A DNA stretch of 43,299 bases from Rhodocyclaceae bacterium (GTDB taxonomy: Bacteria > Pseudomonadota > Gammaproteobacteria > Burkholderiales > Rhodocyclaceae): positions 1 through 43,299 of the forward strand of contig VEQD01000002.1 of assembly GCA_018883385.1 (NCBI GenBank), read 5' to 3'. Each line of letters begins with the position of its first letter. Positions within the stretch are counted from its first letter, which is position 1. A program made the translations under genes and the position numbers. Under the pieces are notes generated by a model, which made no database searches, was not told the origin of the DNA, and saw only the letters and a program-made list of their open reading frames with translations. This document shows, in pieces, positions 1 through 9,031 of this stretch.

Positions 1-176
1 CCTATAAAATTCGGGAACATAGCGTTAACCGGCTGCCTTACCAACTTGTCGTTGGCGACAAGGAAAAAGAAGCCGGTCTCGTGGCCGTGCGTACCCGTGG
101 GGGTCAGGATCTGGGACAGATGACTGTCGCAGTACTGATTGAACGTCTGAAAGCAGACGTTGCTGCCTATCGGTAA
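1..176 (+). CDS. thrS: Threonyl-tRNA synthetase, C-terminal fragment
   Basis: Only the last 57 codons are in the window; the gene enters from the left edge with its frame beginning at base 3 and stops with TAA at 174-176. The reading frame gives [20 protein letters not shown] and then [12 protein letters not shown], which is the conserved end of the anticodon-binding domain of class II threonyl-tRNA synthetase. The enzyme charges tRNA-Thr in the cytoplasm. The gene sits directly before infC, as in many Proteobacteria, with a 39-base gap. Identity is firm from the fragment and the neighbours; nothing can be said about the catalytic core, which lies outside. Confidence 0.95.
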   Translation, partial: YKIREHSVNRLPYQLVVGDKEKEAGLVAVRTRGGQDLGQMTVAVLIERLKADVAAYR

Positions 177-201
177 GCGCGGTTCGTTTTTTTATTGAAT
201 C

Positions 202-218
202 AAGGAGTACAGGTCATA
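202..218 (+). promoter_or_regulatory. Ribosome binding site and AUA start of infC
   Basis: AAGGAG at 202-207 is followed by 8 bases and then ATA at 216-218, in frame with infC. There is no ATG, GTG or TTG at the proper distance. The in-frame TTG at 195 lies upstream of this ribosome binding site and has none of its own. In E. coli infC begins with AUU, a codon that IF3 itself discriminates against, giving feedback; the AUA here is inferred to work in the same way. Confidence 0.75.
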
Positions 219-791
219 GCTCTTCCGAAGTCGAACCGCCTCAATGAGGAAATCACCGCGCCGCAGGTTCGCCTGCTTGGCCCCGAAGGCGAACAGCTGG
301 GTGTGGTTTCCATTCGCGATGCGCTCGCGCAGGCTGAAGAAGCCGAACTGGATCTGGTAGAAATTGCACCGACGGCCGAGCCGCCGGTTTGTCGCATCAT
401 GGACATCGGCAAGTTCAAGTACCAGGAAGCCAAGCGTCAGCATGAAGCCAAGCTGAAGCAAAAGCAGATTCAGATTAAGGAAGTCAAGCTGCGTCCGGGT
501 ACCGACGAAAACGATTACCAGATCAAGATGCGCAACATGGTGCGTTTCTTGGGCGAAGGCGACAAGGTCAAAGTGACCCTGCGCTTCCGGGGTCGTGAAA
601 TGTCGCATCAGGAGTTTGGGATGCGTCAGCTGGAACGCGTCAAAGCGGATCTAGAGGAAATCGGCGTTGTTGAACAGATGCCGAAGATGGAAGGTCGCCA
701 GATGGTGATGGTGATTGCACCGGTCAAGAAGGCCGCTGCGAGCGCCAAGCCGAAGGCGAAAGAAGAACAGTCGGAAACGGCCGCAGCCTGA
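216..791 (+). CDS. infC: Translation initiation factor IF-3
   Basis: IF-3 binds the 30S subunit, keeps 50S away and checks start-codon pairing. The frame from the AUA at 216 gives 191 residues, beginning [15 protein letters not shown] after the initiator, which lines up with the usual N terminus of beta-proteobacterial IF-3. Visible family signatures are [16 protein letters not shown] in the linker region, [29 protein letters not shown] and [12 protein letters not shown]. The C-terminal tail is a little extended ([14 protein letters not shown]). It is the first full gene of the infC-rpmI-rplT group. The start choice rests on the Shine-Dalgarno at 202-207; a TTG start at 195 would add seven residues and is less likely. 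Confidence 0.95.
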   Translation: MALPKSNRLNEEITAPQVRLLGPEGEQLGVVSIRDALAQAEEAELDLVEIAPTAEPPVCRIMDIGKFKYQEAKRQHEAKLKQKQIQIKEVKLRPGTDENDYQIKMRNMVRFLGEGDKVKVTLRFRGREMSHQEFGMRQLERVKADLEEIGVVEQMPKMEGRQMVMVIAPVKKAAASAKPKAKEEQSETAAA

Positions 792-925
792 ATCCAATCA
801 GGTGGTAGCCGTTTTCAGCAGGATTGATCGGGTTGCGCAAGCAACCGGGTCATCACAAGTGGCATCGGGTTAACAAGTACTTCCACCGGAAGTCACCTGA
901 TGACATGACATAAAGGAGCATAGAC
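792..925 (+). promoter_or_regulatory. Leader between infC and rpmI, probable L20 control region
   Basis: This 134-base spacer holds two clean hairpins. One is GGTTGC (831-836), loop GCAA, GCAACC (841-846), a GNRA tetraloop. The other is ACTTCC (879-884), loop ACC, GGAAGT (888-893), ending about 20 bases before the ribosome binding site of rpmI at 913-918. In E. coli, L20 represses rpmI-rplT translation by binding structured RNA upstream of rpmI. The position and structure fit the same task, but homology to the known L20 site is inferred, not shown. Confidence 0.5.
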
Positions 926-1123
926 ATGCCCAAGATGAAGACGAAGAGCGGCGCTGCCAAGCGATTCCGCGTTCGTGGCAGCGGCAGCATCAAGCGCGGC
1001 CACGCATTCAAGCGCCACATCCTGACCAAGAAGACGACCAAGTCGAAGCGCCAACTGCGCGGTCCGGAAACCGTTAACGCCTCAGATGTAGCATCGGTTC
1101 GCGCCATGCTGCCTTACGCATAA
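926..1123 (+). CDS. rpmI: 50S ribosomal protein L35
   Basis: The product has 65 residues, the normal length for L35, and begins [20 protein letters not shown], the family hallmark. It is strongly basic and binds 23S rRNA in the large subunit. The ATG is preceded by AAAGGAG at 912-918 with suitable spacing. It lies between infC and rplT, the standard order, 12 bases before rplT, so the two are probably translated from one message and co-regulated through the upstream leader. Confidence 0.98.
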   Translation: MPKMKTKSGAAKRFRVRGSGSIKRGHAFKRHILTKKTTKSKRQLRGPETVNASDVASVRAMLPYA

Positions 1124-1135
1124 GGAGAATCGACT

Positions 1136-1495
1136 ATGTCTCGCGTTAAACGTGGTGTAACGGCGCGCGCGCGCCACCAGAAAATTCTGAAGCTGGCCAA
1201 GGGTTACCGCGGCCGTCGTAAGAACGTCTACCGTATCGCCAAGCAGGCGGTGATGAAGGCCGGTCAGTATCAGTACCGTGACCGTCGTCAACGCAAGCGT
1301 CAGTTCCGTACCCTGTGGATCGCTCGTATCAATGCGGCCTCGCGTGAACTGGGTCTGACCTACAGCCGTTTCATGAACGGTCTGAAGAAGGCCTCGATCG
1401 AAGTCGATCGCAAGGTGCTGGCTGATCTGGCCGTGTTTGATAAGCCGGCGTTTGCCCAACTGGCAAACCAAGCTAAGGCAAGCCTCGGTCTGTAA
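1136..1495 (+). CDS. rplT: 50S ribosomal protein L20
   Basis: L20 is an early assembly protein of the large subunit and, in E. coli, the autogenous repressor of rpmI-rplT. The product has 119 residues, typical of the family, and starts [19 protein letters not shown] with the long basic N-terminal arm; [19 protein letters not shown] and [16 protein letters not shown] are standard family blocks. AAGGAG at 1122-1127 lies just before the ATG. A strong terminator follows the stop, so this closes the operon that starts with thrS or infC. Confidence 0.98.
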   Translation: MSRVKRGVTARARHQKILKLAKGYRGRRKNVYRIAKQAVMKAGQYQYRDRRQRKRQFRTLWIARINAASRELGLTYSRFMNGLKKASIEVDRKVLADLAVFDKPAFAQLANQAKASLGL

Positions 1496-1504
1496 TCACA
1501 GATA

Positions 1505-1546
1505 GATCCGAAAAAGGAGGCGCAACGCCTCCTTTTTTTTCGGATC
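1505..1546 (+). terminator. Rho-independent terminator after rplT
   Basis: GGAGGCG (1516-1522), loop CAA, CGCCTCC (1526-1532), then eight T. The stem is continued by A/T pairs and by GATCCG/CGGATC (1505-1510, 1541-1546). It ends the infC-rpmI-rplT transcript and separates it from pheS. Confidence 0.93.
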
Positions 1547-1610
1547 ATCCGTAAAGCATTGCGCGCGTTCTTGCCTTCTCGTTTGCTCTTCGTGCGCTGT
1601 GCTTTACTGA

Positions 1611-2696
<1,086 letters not shown>

Positions 2697-2740
2697 GTGG
2701 TGCGTCGTTCAACGTCGAATTTTAGCGAAAGACTTCAAGC

Positions 2741-5119
2741 ATGAAATTCTCGGAATCCTGGCTGCGTCAGTTCGTCAATCCGGATCTATCCTCCGAAGCA
2801 CTGGCCGAGCTGCTGACGATGGCTGGTCTGGAAGTGGAAGCGCGTGGCCCCGTGGCGCCACCGTTTAACAATGTGGTGGTCGGGCATGTGCTGTCCGTGA
2901 CCAAACACCCGGATGCCGATCGACTGAATGTCTGTGAAGTCGATGCGGGCGAGGGCGCGCCGCGTCAAATCGTTTGCGGTGCGAGCAATGTCTCGGTAGG
3001 CCTCAAGGTGCCGTGTGCATTACCCGGCGCCGTGCTGCCTGGTGACTTCAAGATCAAGGAAGCCAAAGTTCGGGGTGTGCCCTCGGCCGGTATGCTGTGT
3101 GCTGCCGTTGAGCTGGGCATGGCCAAGGAAAGCGATGGCCTGATGATTCTGGACGCCGATGCCAAACCGGGTACACCGCTGCGTGACCTGCTGGGTCTGG
3201 ACGACATCTGTATTGAACTCAAGCTCACGCCCAACCGACCGGATTGCCTGGGCCTGCTCGGGCTGGCGCGCGAAGTGTCGGCACTCACCAATACGCCGGT
3301 CAAGGCGCCAGAGATCAAAGCCGTTGCCGCAAGCCATGAGCAAACACTGCCGGTCAGTATTGAAGCGGCGGACCTCTGCGGTCGTTTCACCGGCCGCATC
3401 ATCAAGGGCGTGAATGCCAAAGCCCAAACGCCCGCCTGGATGGTTCAGGCGCTGGAGCGTTGTGGTTTGCGTTCGATCAGTGCTCTGGTTGATATCTCGA
3501 ACTACGTGATGCTGGAACTAAATCGTCCGAATCACGTCTTTGATCTGGATAGCGTGCAGCAGGGCCTGACGGTGCGTTGGGCCAGGCCGGCAGAGCAACT
3601 TACGCTGCTGGGCGGTAATGACGTGACACTGGATCAACGTTACGGCGTGATCGCCGATGCCAACGGCACGATTAGCCTGGCTGGCATTATGGGTGGTGAA
3701 CGCACGGCTTGTACGGACCAGACAAAGGATGTGTTTGTCGAAGCCGCCTACTGGTTGCCGTCGGCGATCCAGGGCCGTAGCCGCTGGCTCACGCTGAGTA
3801 CCGATGCCGGCCACCGCTTTGAGCGCGGCGTTGATTTTGCCGATACCGTCACCGGGGTTGAACGCATCACTCAGCTGATACGCGACATTTGCGGCGGCGA
3901 AGCCGGTCCGGTGGTGGATCAGGTGACTGCGCTGCCAGAGCGCAAGCCGGTAACGGCGCGTTTTTCGCGTATTCGCCAGGTGCTCGGTATTGCCCCGAGT
4001 GATACCGACATCAAAGCCATCTTCGAACGCTTGGGTTTCCAACCCAAAGTGGTCGATGCGGGCGTGGTGATCGTGCCGCCAAGTTGGCGCCATGATCTGG
4101 AAATCGAAGAAGACCTCATCGAAGAAGTTGCCCGCGTTATTGGTTATGACCACATCCCGGCCAAGCCGCCGGTCGGTCCCATGGTCATGCAGGCACAGAC
4201 CGAGACACAACGCCCCTTGGGTGCCTTGCGCGACACCCTGGTCGAGCGCGGTTATCAGGAGGTGATTAATCTCGCGTTTACGCCCGAATCCTGGGAAAAG
4301 GATTTCGCCGCCAACGCTACGCCGGTTGAACTGGCGAATCCCATCGCCAGCCATTTATCGGTGATGCGTTCGACATTGATCGGGGGACTCATCAACACGC
4401 TGATCCATAACCAACGTCGACGTCAGCCGCGCCTGCAGATTTTTGAAACCGGTCGCGTGTTTGAACGCGCCAGCACCCCTAAGGCTGGCGAGGTCGATGG
4501 CTATTGCCAAACGCTACGCCTGGGTGGTCTGGTTTGGGGCGCGGTCATTCCGGAACAGTGGGGAACCAAGACACGCGCCGCCGATTTTTTTGATGTCAAA
4601 GCCGATGTCGAAGCGCTCAATGCCTCCGGCAGTCTTGGCTTCAAAGCCGCTGTGCATCCGGCTTTTCATCCGGGGCGATCGGCACGCGTGTTGCGCGATG
4701 GTCAACTGGCCGGCTGGTTGGGTGAGCTGCATCCACGCTGGGTTCAGCACTATGCCTTGGAATCTGCGCCGATCCTCTTCGAGTTGGATATCGATATCCT
4801 AACCCCGACCCGGTTGCCGATTTATACCCCGGTGTCATCTTTCCCGCTGGTGTTGCGCGATCTGGCCGTGGTGGTCGATGCCGCCATACCAGTACAGCAG
4901 CTCATAGACAGCCTCTGGCAAGATGCACCGGAAGTGCTGCGCGCTGTCGATTTGTTTGACCAATATCAAGGGAAAGGTGTGCCCGAAGGGGCAAAAAGTC
5001 TTGCCTTCCGCTTTACCTTGCAGGATACTCAAGCAACCCTTGAAGATCAAAAGGTTGACGCTGTCATGTCACAGCTGCTTGAGCGCCTGACGGCGGTCGG
5101 TGCCACCCTGAGAAGCTAA
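2741..5119 (+). CDS. pheT: Phenylalanyl-tRNA synthetase beta subunit
   Basis: This subunit binds tRNA-Phe and edits mischarged tyrosine. The product has 792 residues, normal for the family. In order: N-terminal segment MKFSESWLRQFVNP, an EMAP-like tRNA-binding fold at about 40-150, the B3/B4 editing domain in the 200-400 range, B5 near 400-475, the catalytic-like module, and a C-terminal ferredoxin-fold anticodon-binding domain (about 700-792, with SFPLVLRDLAVVVD at its start). The upstream site is weak, so coupling to pheS is likely. A -10-like TAGAAT at 5127-5132 after the stop may serve ihfA, but no -35 is evident. Confidence 0.97.
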   Translation: MKFSESWLRQFVNPDLSSEALAELLTMAGLEVEARGPVAPPFNNVVVGHVLSVTKHPDADRLNVCEVDAGEGAPRQIVCGASNVSVGLKVPCALPGAVLPGDFKIKEAKVRGVPSAGMLCAAVELGMAKESDGLMILDADAKPGTPLRDLLGLDDICIELKLTPNRPDCLGLLGLAREVSALTNTPVKAPEIKAVAASHEQTLPVSIEAADLCGRFTGRIIKGVNAKAQTPAWMVQALERCGLRSISALVDISNYVMLELNRPNHVFDLDSVQQGLTVRWARPAEQLTLLGGNDVTLDQRYGVIADANGTISLAGIMGGERTACTDQTKDVFVEAAYWLPSAIQGRSRWLTLSTDAGHRFERGVDFADTVTGVERITQLIRDICGGEAGPVVDQVTALPERKPVTARFSRIRQVLGIAPSDTDIKAIFERLGFQPKVVDAGVVIVPPSWRHDLEIEEDLIEEVARVIGYDHIPAKPPVGPMVMQAQTETQRPLGALRDTLVERGYQEVINLAFTPESWEKDFAANATPVELANPIASHLSVMRSTLIGGLINTLIHNQRRRQPRLQIFETGRVFERASTPKAGEVDGYCQTLRLGGLVWGAVIPEQWGTKTRAADFFDVKADVEALNASGSLGFKAAVHPAFHPGRSARVLRDGQLAGWLGELHPRWVQHYALESAPILFELDIDILTPTRLPIYTPVSSFPLVLRDLAVVVDAAIPVQQLIDSLWQDAPEVLRAVDLFDQYQGKGVPEGAKSLAFRFTLQDTQATLEDQKVDAVMSQLLERLTAVGATLRS

Positions 5120-5198
5120 AAACCGTTAGAATGATCTCCCTGTTTTATTTGAGCCGACTTTGCCGTTAGCCCAGCGTATTTTCCGAAAGACCCGCATC

Positions 5199-5504
5199 AT
5201 GACCACACTGACCAAGGCTGAAGTTTCCGATATTCTTTTTGAGAATCTGGGCCTCAACAAGCGCGAATCGAAAGACATGGTCGAGGCGTTCTTTACCGAG
5301 ATTGCAGATACGTTAACGACGGGTCAATGGGTCAAGCTTTCCGGCTTCGGTAATTTCCAGTTGCGCGACAAGCCGCAGCGCCCGGGTCGCAATCCCAAGA
5401 CCGGCGAAGAGATTCCTATCTCTGCACGACGCGTCGTGACCTTTCATCCCAGTCAGAAACTCAAGGATGAAGTCGAGCGTATTCAGAAGTCGAGCCGTAG
5501 CTGA
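5199..5504 (+). CDS. ihfA: Integration host factor alpha subunit
   Basis: IHF-alpha pairs with IHF-beta to bend DNA sharply in transcription, replication and recombination. The product has 101 residues (about 99 in E. coli). Conserved blocks are [34 protein letters not shown] and the beta-arm [20 protein letters not shown] with its intercalating proline. ATG at 5199 is chosen because it matches the family start; an upstream TTG would add 13 unrelated residues. It follows pheT and precedes a MerR-type regulator by 19 bases, the usual order for pheST-ihfA-merR in Proteobacteria. Confidence 0.96.
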   Translation: MTTLTKAEVSDILFENLGLNKRESKDMVEAFFTEIADTLTTGQWVKLSGFGNFQLRDKPQRPGRNPKTGEEIPISARRVVTFHPSQKLKDEVERIQKSSRS

Positions 5505-5523
5505 TTCAATTCAGTCATAAGCC

Positions 5524-5985
5524 ATGACCGATCTCTTTAGTCAGCCGGCTGTAGCGGACGCGCCGTCGACCGCGTTGTCTGCGTTACCGCCCATTCCTGC
5601 CAAGCGTTACTTCACCATTGGTGAGGTAAGCGACTTATGTGGTGTCAAGGCGCACGTCTTACGTTACTGGGAGCAGGAGTTCACTCAGCTCAAGCCGCTC
5701 AAGCGGCGCGGTAACCGTCGTTATTATCAGCATCATGAAGTCCTACTTGTGCGTCGTATTCGCGAACTGCTCTATGAGCAAGGTTATACGATTCATGGTG
5801 CCCGGATTCAGCTCAGTCATCCTAGTGGCCATAACGGCAGCAATGGCGGGGGCGGCAATCACGGGCAAGCCCACGCCAATGGCGCGGTAGTTCATGTGGC
5901 GACTGCACCTGAAGCAAGCCAGGGCGGGATCCCTAGCGATCTCAAAGCCAAGCTCGAAGAGATCATTCAGCTGCTTAAAGTCTGA
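5524..5985 (+). CDS. MerR-family transcriptional regulator
   Basis: The 153-residue product has a helix-turn-helix of the MerR type at about residues 28-95: FTIGEVSDLCGVKAHVLRYW, then EQEF, then RRGNRRYY and VRRIRELLYEQGYTIHGAR. The N terminus (about 25 residues) and the C terminus are variable; the latter holds a Gly/Asn/His-rich linker (NGSNGGGGNHGQAHANG) and ends with a short helix, DLKAKLEEIIQLLKV. No metal-binding cysteine pair is seen, so it is unlikely to be a classic metal sensor. Members of this subgroup are routinely found right after ihfA, but their target is not established to my knowledge. Confidence 0.85.
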   Translation: MTDLFSQPAVADAPSTALSALPPIPAKRYFTIGEVSDLCGVKAHVLRYWEQEFTQLKPLKRRGNRRYYQHHEVLLVRRIRELLYEQGYTIHGARIQLSHPSGHNGSNGGGGNHGQAHANGAVVHVATAPEASQGGIPSDLKAKLEEIIQLLKV

Positions 5986-5991
5986 GTTTCG

Positions 5992-6020
5992 TTGAGCCAG
6001 CTGCGTTATTGCCGTACAAT
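5992..6020 (+). promoter_or_regulatory. Sigma-70 promoter of tRNA-Pro
   Basis: TTGAGC at 5992-5997 and TACAAT at 6015-6020 are separated by 17 bases. A GC-rich discriminator (AGCGCCCG) follows, as is common in stable-RNA promoters under stringent control. The start site should fall near 6027, seven bases before the mature tRNA. Confidence 0.8.
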
Positions 6021-6033
6021 AGCGCCCGTGTCT

Positions 6034-6110
6034 CGGCGTGTAGCGCAGCCTGGTAGCGCACTTGTCTGGGGGACAAGGGGTCGCAGGTTCGAATCCTGTC
6101 ACGCCGACCA
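6034..6110 (+). tRNA. tRNA-Pro (anticodon GGG)
   Basis: A complete 77-base cloverleaf can be drawn. The acceptor stem is CGGCGTG (6034-6040) with CACGCCG (6100-6106), discriminator A and encoded CCA at 6108-6110. The C1-G72 pair is typical of bacterial tRNA-Pro. The anticodon stem CTTGT/ACAAG encloses the loop CTGGGGG with anticodon GGG at 6068-6070, reading CCC and CCU. The T arm contains GGTTCGAATCC. It has its own promoter and terminator and stands alone. Confidence 0.97.
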
Positions 6111-6126
6111 TAAGATTCAATGAATT

Positions 6127-6153
6127 AGCCAACCTTCGCTGGTTGGCTTTTTT
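6127..6153 (+). terminator. Terminator of the tRNA-Pro transcript
   Basis: AGCCAACC (6127-6134), six-base loop, GGTTGGCT (6141-6148), then a run of T to 6153. It begins 17 bases after the CCA end. Confidence 0.92.
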
Positions 6154-6154
6154 C

Positions 6155-6365
6155 TTTCCATGGATATCAGATGGTGCTAGGTGATCGTTACAAGAATATA
6201 GTCGCTTTTTCTTGAATTGGATAATCTATTTCGCAAAAATCGCTAATTTGGCACAATGAAAAAGTTTTAAGTTGTATTTTAATTATGCTGGTATTAGAAT
6301 CTGCCCATCGGTTAATTAAATTACCGCTTTATTTTTATTAAAACTGAACTCATCCGGAGATAAAA
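6155..6365 (+). promoter_or_regulatory. AT-rich upstream region of the H-NS gene
   Basis: This segment is clearly richer in A and T than the surrounding sequence and contains several A- and T-tracts (for example at 6204-6211, 6234-6239 and 6329-6342). TTGGCA at 6248-6253 could be a -35 but no good -10 is placed after it. Such curved AT-rich DNA is what H-NS binds, so self-repression is a reasonable inference. GGAG at 6356-6359 is the ribosome binding site. No reading frame of note is seen. Confidence 0.5.
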
Positions 6366-6701
6366 ATGGATCTGACGAATCTCAATGTAGATCAACTGAA
6401 AGACCTGCTCAAAAAGATCCCAGGCGAGATCAAGCGCCGCACAGAAGAGGCCACCAGTGCTGCTCGCGAAGCGGCGATTGAAAAGCTGAAGCAGATTGCC
6501 CGCGAACATGGTTATTCACTGGAAGAGCTGGCCGGCACCAAAAAGGCCCGTAAATCATCGGGTGCTCGCAAGCCAGTTGCGCCGAAATATGCCAACCCGA
6601 CAAATCCTTCAGAAACCTGGACGGGTCGAGGTCGTAAGCCGCTATGGGTTCAGGCAGCCCTGAACCAAGGCAAATCCCTGGAAAGCTTGTCCATTCGTTA
6701 A
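6366..6701 (+). CDS. hns: H-NS family histone-like nucleoid protein
   Basis: The product has 111 residues, shorter than enteric H-NS. Residues 1-55 form a charged helical oligomerisation region (MDLTNLNVDQLKDLLKKIPG and following). A basic linker with KKARKSSGARK leads to the C-terminal DNA-binding domain YANPTNPSETWTGRGRKPLW, whose TWTGRGR loop inserts in the minor groove of AT-rich DNA. This is the BpH3/Bv3F type common in Betaproteobacteria. It silences AT-rich or foreign genes and organises the nucleoid. It stands as a single transcription unit between two terminators. Confidence 0.93.
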   Translation: MDLTNLNVDQLKDLLKKIPGEIKRRTEEATSAAREAAIEKLKQIAREHGYSLEELAGTKKARKSSGARKPVAPKYANPTNPSETWTGRGRKPLWVQAALNQGKSLESLSIR

Positions 6702-6719
6702 ACACGAAGAAGCCGCATC

Positions 6720-6755
6720 CAATAAAAGGAGGTCGAAAGACCTCCTTTTTTATTG
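6720..6755 (+). terminator. Terminator after hns, possibly two-way
   Basis: AAAAGGAGGTC to 6734, loop GAAA (6735-6738), GACCTCC then a T run (6739-6751). The flanking CAAT/ATTG extends pairing on both sides. The A-run before and T-run after would allow function in either direction. Confidence 0.9.
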
Positions 6756-6806
6756 TTCATGAGTGAGGGTGGCCCTGCGGCAAGTGGTGCGCCTTGCGGT
6801 ATCCTT

Positions 6807-7556
6807 ATGCCCACAATGACGATACTTCTTTCTAACGACGACGGCTATTTCGCAACCGGTTTGCGCGTCTTGCACGATGCCCTCTCGCCGCTGGGAAAAA
6901 TTAATGTGGTGGCGCCCGAACGTGATCGAAGTGGCGCGAGTAATTCGCTCACGCTGGATCGTCCGCTGACCTTGCGCACGGCGCCCAATGGGTTTCAATT
7001 TGTTAACGGCACCCCCACCGATTGCGTCCATCTAGCGGTCACTGGTTTGATTGAACCTTTACCAAGTCTGGTGGTGTCCGGTATCAATCATGGCGCGAAC
7101 ATGGGGGACGATACGGTGTACTCGGGTACGGTTGCCGCAGCGACCGAGGGCTACCTCTTGGGGGTGCCGTCGATGGCAGTCTCGCTGGTGGGCAAGGAGG
7201 CCACGCATTTTGAAACGGCCGGTCGTGTCGCCCGGATGCTCGGCGAAAAGCTGTTGAGCCAACCTTTTGGTCAGCCCGTATTGCTTAATGTGAATGTGCC
7301 AGATTTGCCCTTTGAGGCGGTCAAGGGTTTTAAGGTGTCACGTCTGGGCAAACGCCATAAGGCAGAGCCGGTGATCAAAACAACGAACCCACGCGGCGAG
7401 GTGGTGTATTGGGTTGGACCAGCTGGCGCTGCGCAAGATAATGGTCCTGGTACAGACTTTCATGCGGTAGGCGAGGGCTACGTGTCTATCACCCCCCTTC
7501 GCCTGGACCTGACCCATATGGATCAACTGGATTCGGTCAGAAGCTGGTTGGGCTGA
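6807..7556 (+). CDS. surE: 5'/3'-nucleotidase SurE
   Basis: SurE removes phosphate from nucleoside monophosphates and short polyphosphates, and is linked with stationary-phase survival. From ATG 6807 the product has 249 residues (253 in E. coli). The metal-binding [13 protein letters not shown] is at the N terminus (D11, D12); [20 protein letters not shown] and [20 protein letters not shown] are further family blocks. An ATG at 6816 is equally possible since no strong ribosome site marks either; starts further up would fall inside the hns terminator. It leads the surE-pcm-nlpD-rpoS block. Confidence 0.95.
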   Translation: MPTMTILLSNDDGYFATGLRVLHDALSPLGKINVVAPERDRSGASNSLTLDRPLTLRTAPNGFQFVNGTPTDCVHLAVTGLIEPLPSLVVSGINHGANMGDDTVYSGTVAAATEGYLLGVPSMAVSLVGKEATHFETAGRVARMLGEKLLSQPFGQPVLLNVNVPDLPFEAVKGFKVSRLGKRHKAEPVIKTTNPRGEVVYWVGPAGAAQDNGPGTDFHAVGEGYVSITPLRLDLTHMDQLDSVRSWLG

Positions 7557-7559
7557 TCC

Positions 7560-8231
7560 ATGAGTCGTGCGGCACTGGGACAAGGCATGACGTCAGCGCG
7601 CACAAGGGCGCGCATGGTTGAGCGACTGCAACAGCAGGGCATTACCGATAAAGGTGTTTTGGCGGCAATCAATAAGGTCGAGCGCCATCTTTTTGTCGAC
7701 GAAGCCTTTGCCCATCGCGCCTATGAAGATACAGCGCTGCCATTGGGCCAGGGACAGACAATTTCGCAGCCTTTCATTGTTGCACGCATGATCGAATGCT
7801 TGTGTGCCGAGAGTCGACCGCTAGGAAAGACCCTAGAGATTGGCACAGGCTGCGGTTACCAGGCATCTGTTTTGGCAGGGCTCACCAAAGAGGTGTATTC
7901 GATTGAGCGCCTCGCTGGCTTGATTGAGCGGGCCAAGGTGAATTTGCGTACCATCAAGTGCTTTAACGTACGTCTCAAGCATGGCGATGGCTATCAGGGC
8001 ATCCCTGAGGCGGCGCCTTTCGATTCAATCATCCTGGCGGCTGCCGCACCAAAGGTGCCGCAAGCCCTCTTACAGCAAATGGCGGTTGGTGGCAGAATGG
8101 TTATGCCGTTCGGCGCAAGCACAGAATCGGCCGTACAGAGAATGTTGTTGATTGAGCGGACGGAAACCGGTTGGACAGAAAAATTGCTGGACCCGGTGAA
8201 GTTTGTTCCGATGTTGCCAGGTGTGGAATGA
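7560..8231 (+). CDS. pcm: Protein-L-isoaspartate O-methyltransferase
   Basis: The enzyme uses S-adenosylmethionine to methylate isoaspartyl residues in aged proteins so they can be repaired. The product has 223 residues. The substrate-side segment QGQTISQPFIVARMIE is followed by the SAM-binding motif LEIGTGCGYQ and the C-terminal GGRMVMPFG. The ATG comes 3 bases after the surE stop, and the gene ends in a four-base ATGA overlap with nlpD. The order surE-pcm-nlpD-rpoS is conserved in Beta- and Gammaproteobacteria. Confidence 0.95.
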   Translation: MSRAALGQGMTSARTRARMVERLQQQGITDKGVLAAINKVERHLFVDEAFAHRAYEDTALPLGQGQTISQPFIVARMIECLCAESRPLGKTLEIGTGCGYQASVLAGLTKEVYSIERLAGLIERAKVNLRTIKCFNVRLKHGDGYQGIPEAAPFDSIILAAAAPKVPQALLQQMAVGGRMVMPFGASTESAVQRMLLIERTETGWTEKLLDPVKFVPMLPGVE

Positions 8232-9031
8232 CGCAGGGTGTAAAAAAACTTTCGATAGCTTTGTTGGTGCTGGCTGTGTTGGCGGGGTGTACGTCCATGC
8301 ACCGCGCCCCTGTGGATGATGGATCCAAAACCGCTTCCCCCTATCCGCCCCTCCCCAAAGATTGTACGCAGACCTGGACTGTCAAGCGGGGTGACACGCT
8401 GATTGGTATCGCGCTGAATACGGGCGCGGATTATCGCGATATTGCAGCGATCAATCAATTGGCAGATATCAATAAGATTCAACTCGATCGCACGCTGTGT
8501 GTGCGTCGAAATGCCCAGAAAACCAAGAAAGCGTCGGTCGATTCAAAGCAGGCAGACAAGTCCGAGCCACCGCTGAAAGACAGCAGCAAAGCGACGGCGG
8601 TAAAACCGGTGGAAGAGCTGCCAAGCACTACTGCGGCAACCAGTGCAGCCATGGCTGACGGAATCAAGTTTGCGTGGCCGGCCAAGGGTAAGGTGGTCGC
8701 GACTTTTAATGAAGCATCGAATAAGGGTATTAATATCGCCGGCAAGATGGGCGAGCCCGTTGATGCTGCCGCTGACGGCAAAGTGGTATACGCCGGTTCC
8801 GGTTTGCGCGGCTATGGCAACTTGGTCATCGTGAAGCACGATGGTAACTATCTGACCGCCTACGCGCACAACAGCAAGATTCTCGTAAAAGAGGGTGAGA
8901 CCGTCAAACGTGGGCAGCGCATTGCCGATATGGGGGATAGTGATGCTGATTCAGTCATGCTTCACTTTGAAGTCCGGCGACAAGGTAAGCCGGTTGATCC
9001 GCTGAAGTTCATGTCTCAACGCGGAACATGA
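8228..9031 (+). CDS. nlpD: Lipoprotein NlpD, LysM and LytM domains
   Basis: NlpD is an outer-membrane lipoprotein that activates the cell-division amidase AmiC. From ATG 8228 the product has 267 residues. A lipoprotein signal ends in LAGC with the lipidated Cys at 21. One LysM domain follows (about 46-95, [19 protein letters not shown]), then a low-complexity linker, then an M23/LytM domain from about 150. The first metal ligands of active M23 enzymes are replaced: NKGINI stands where HxGxD is expected, while YAH and LHFEVR remain. This matches the activator, not a peptidase. The start overlaps pcm by ATGA, the end overlaps rpoS by ATGA. Confidence 0.94.
   Translation: MTQGVKKLSIALLVLAVLAGCTSMHRAPVDDGSKTASPYPPLPKDCTQTWTVKRGDTLIGIALNTGADYRDIAAINQLADINKIQLDRTLCVRRNAQKTKKASVDSKQADKSEPPLKDSSKATAVKPVEELPSTTAATSAAMADGIKFAWPAKGKVVATFNEASNKGINIAGKMGEPVDAAADGKVVYAGSGLRGYGNLVIVKHDGNYLTAYAHNSKILVKEGETVKRGQRIADMGDSDADSVMLHFEVRRQGKPVDPLKFMSQRGT

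Noticed and set aside
3518-4354. 278-codon open frame antisense to pheT
   Set aside because: Shadow of pheT; composition is that of an antisense frame and nothing supports expression.
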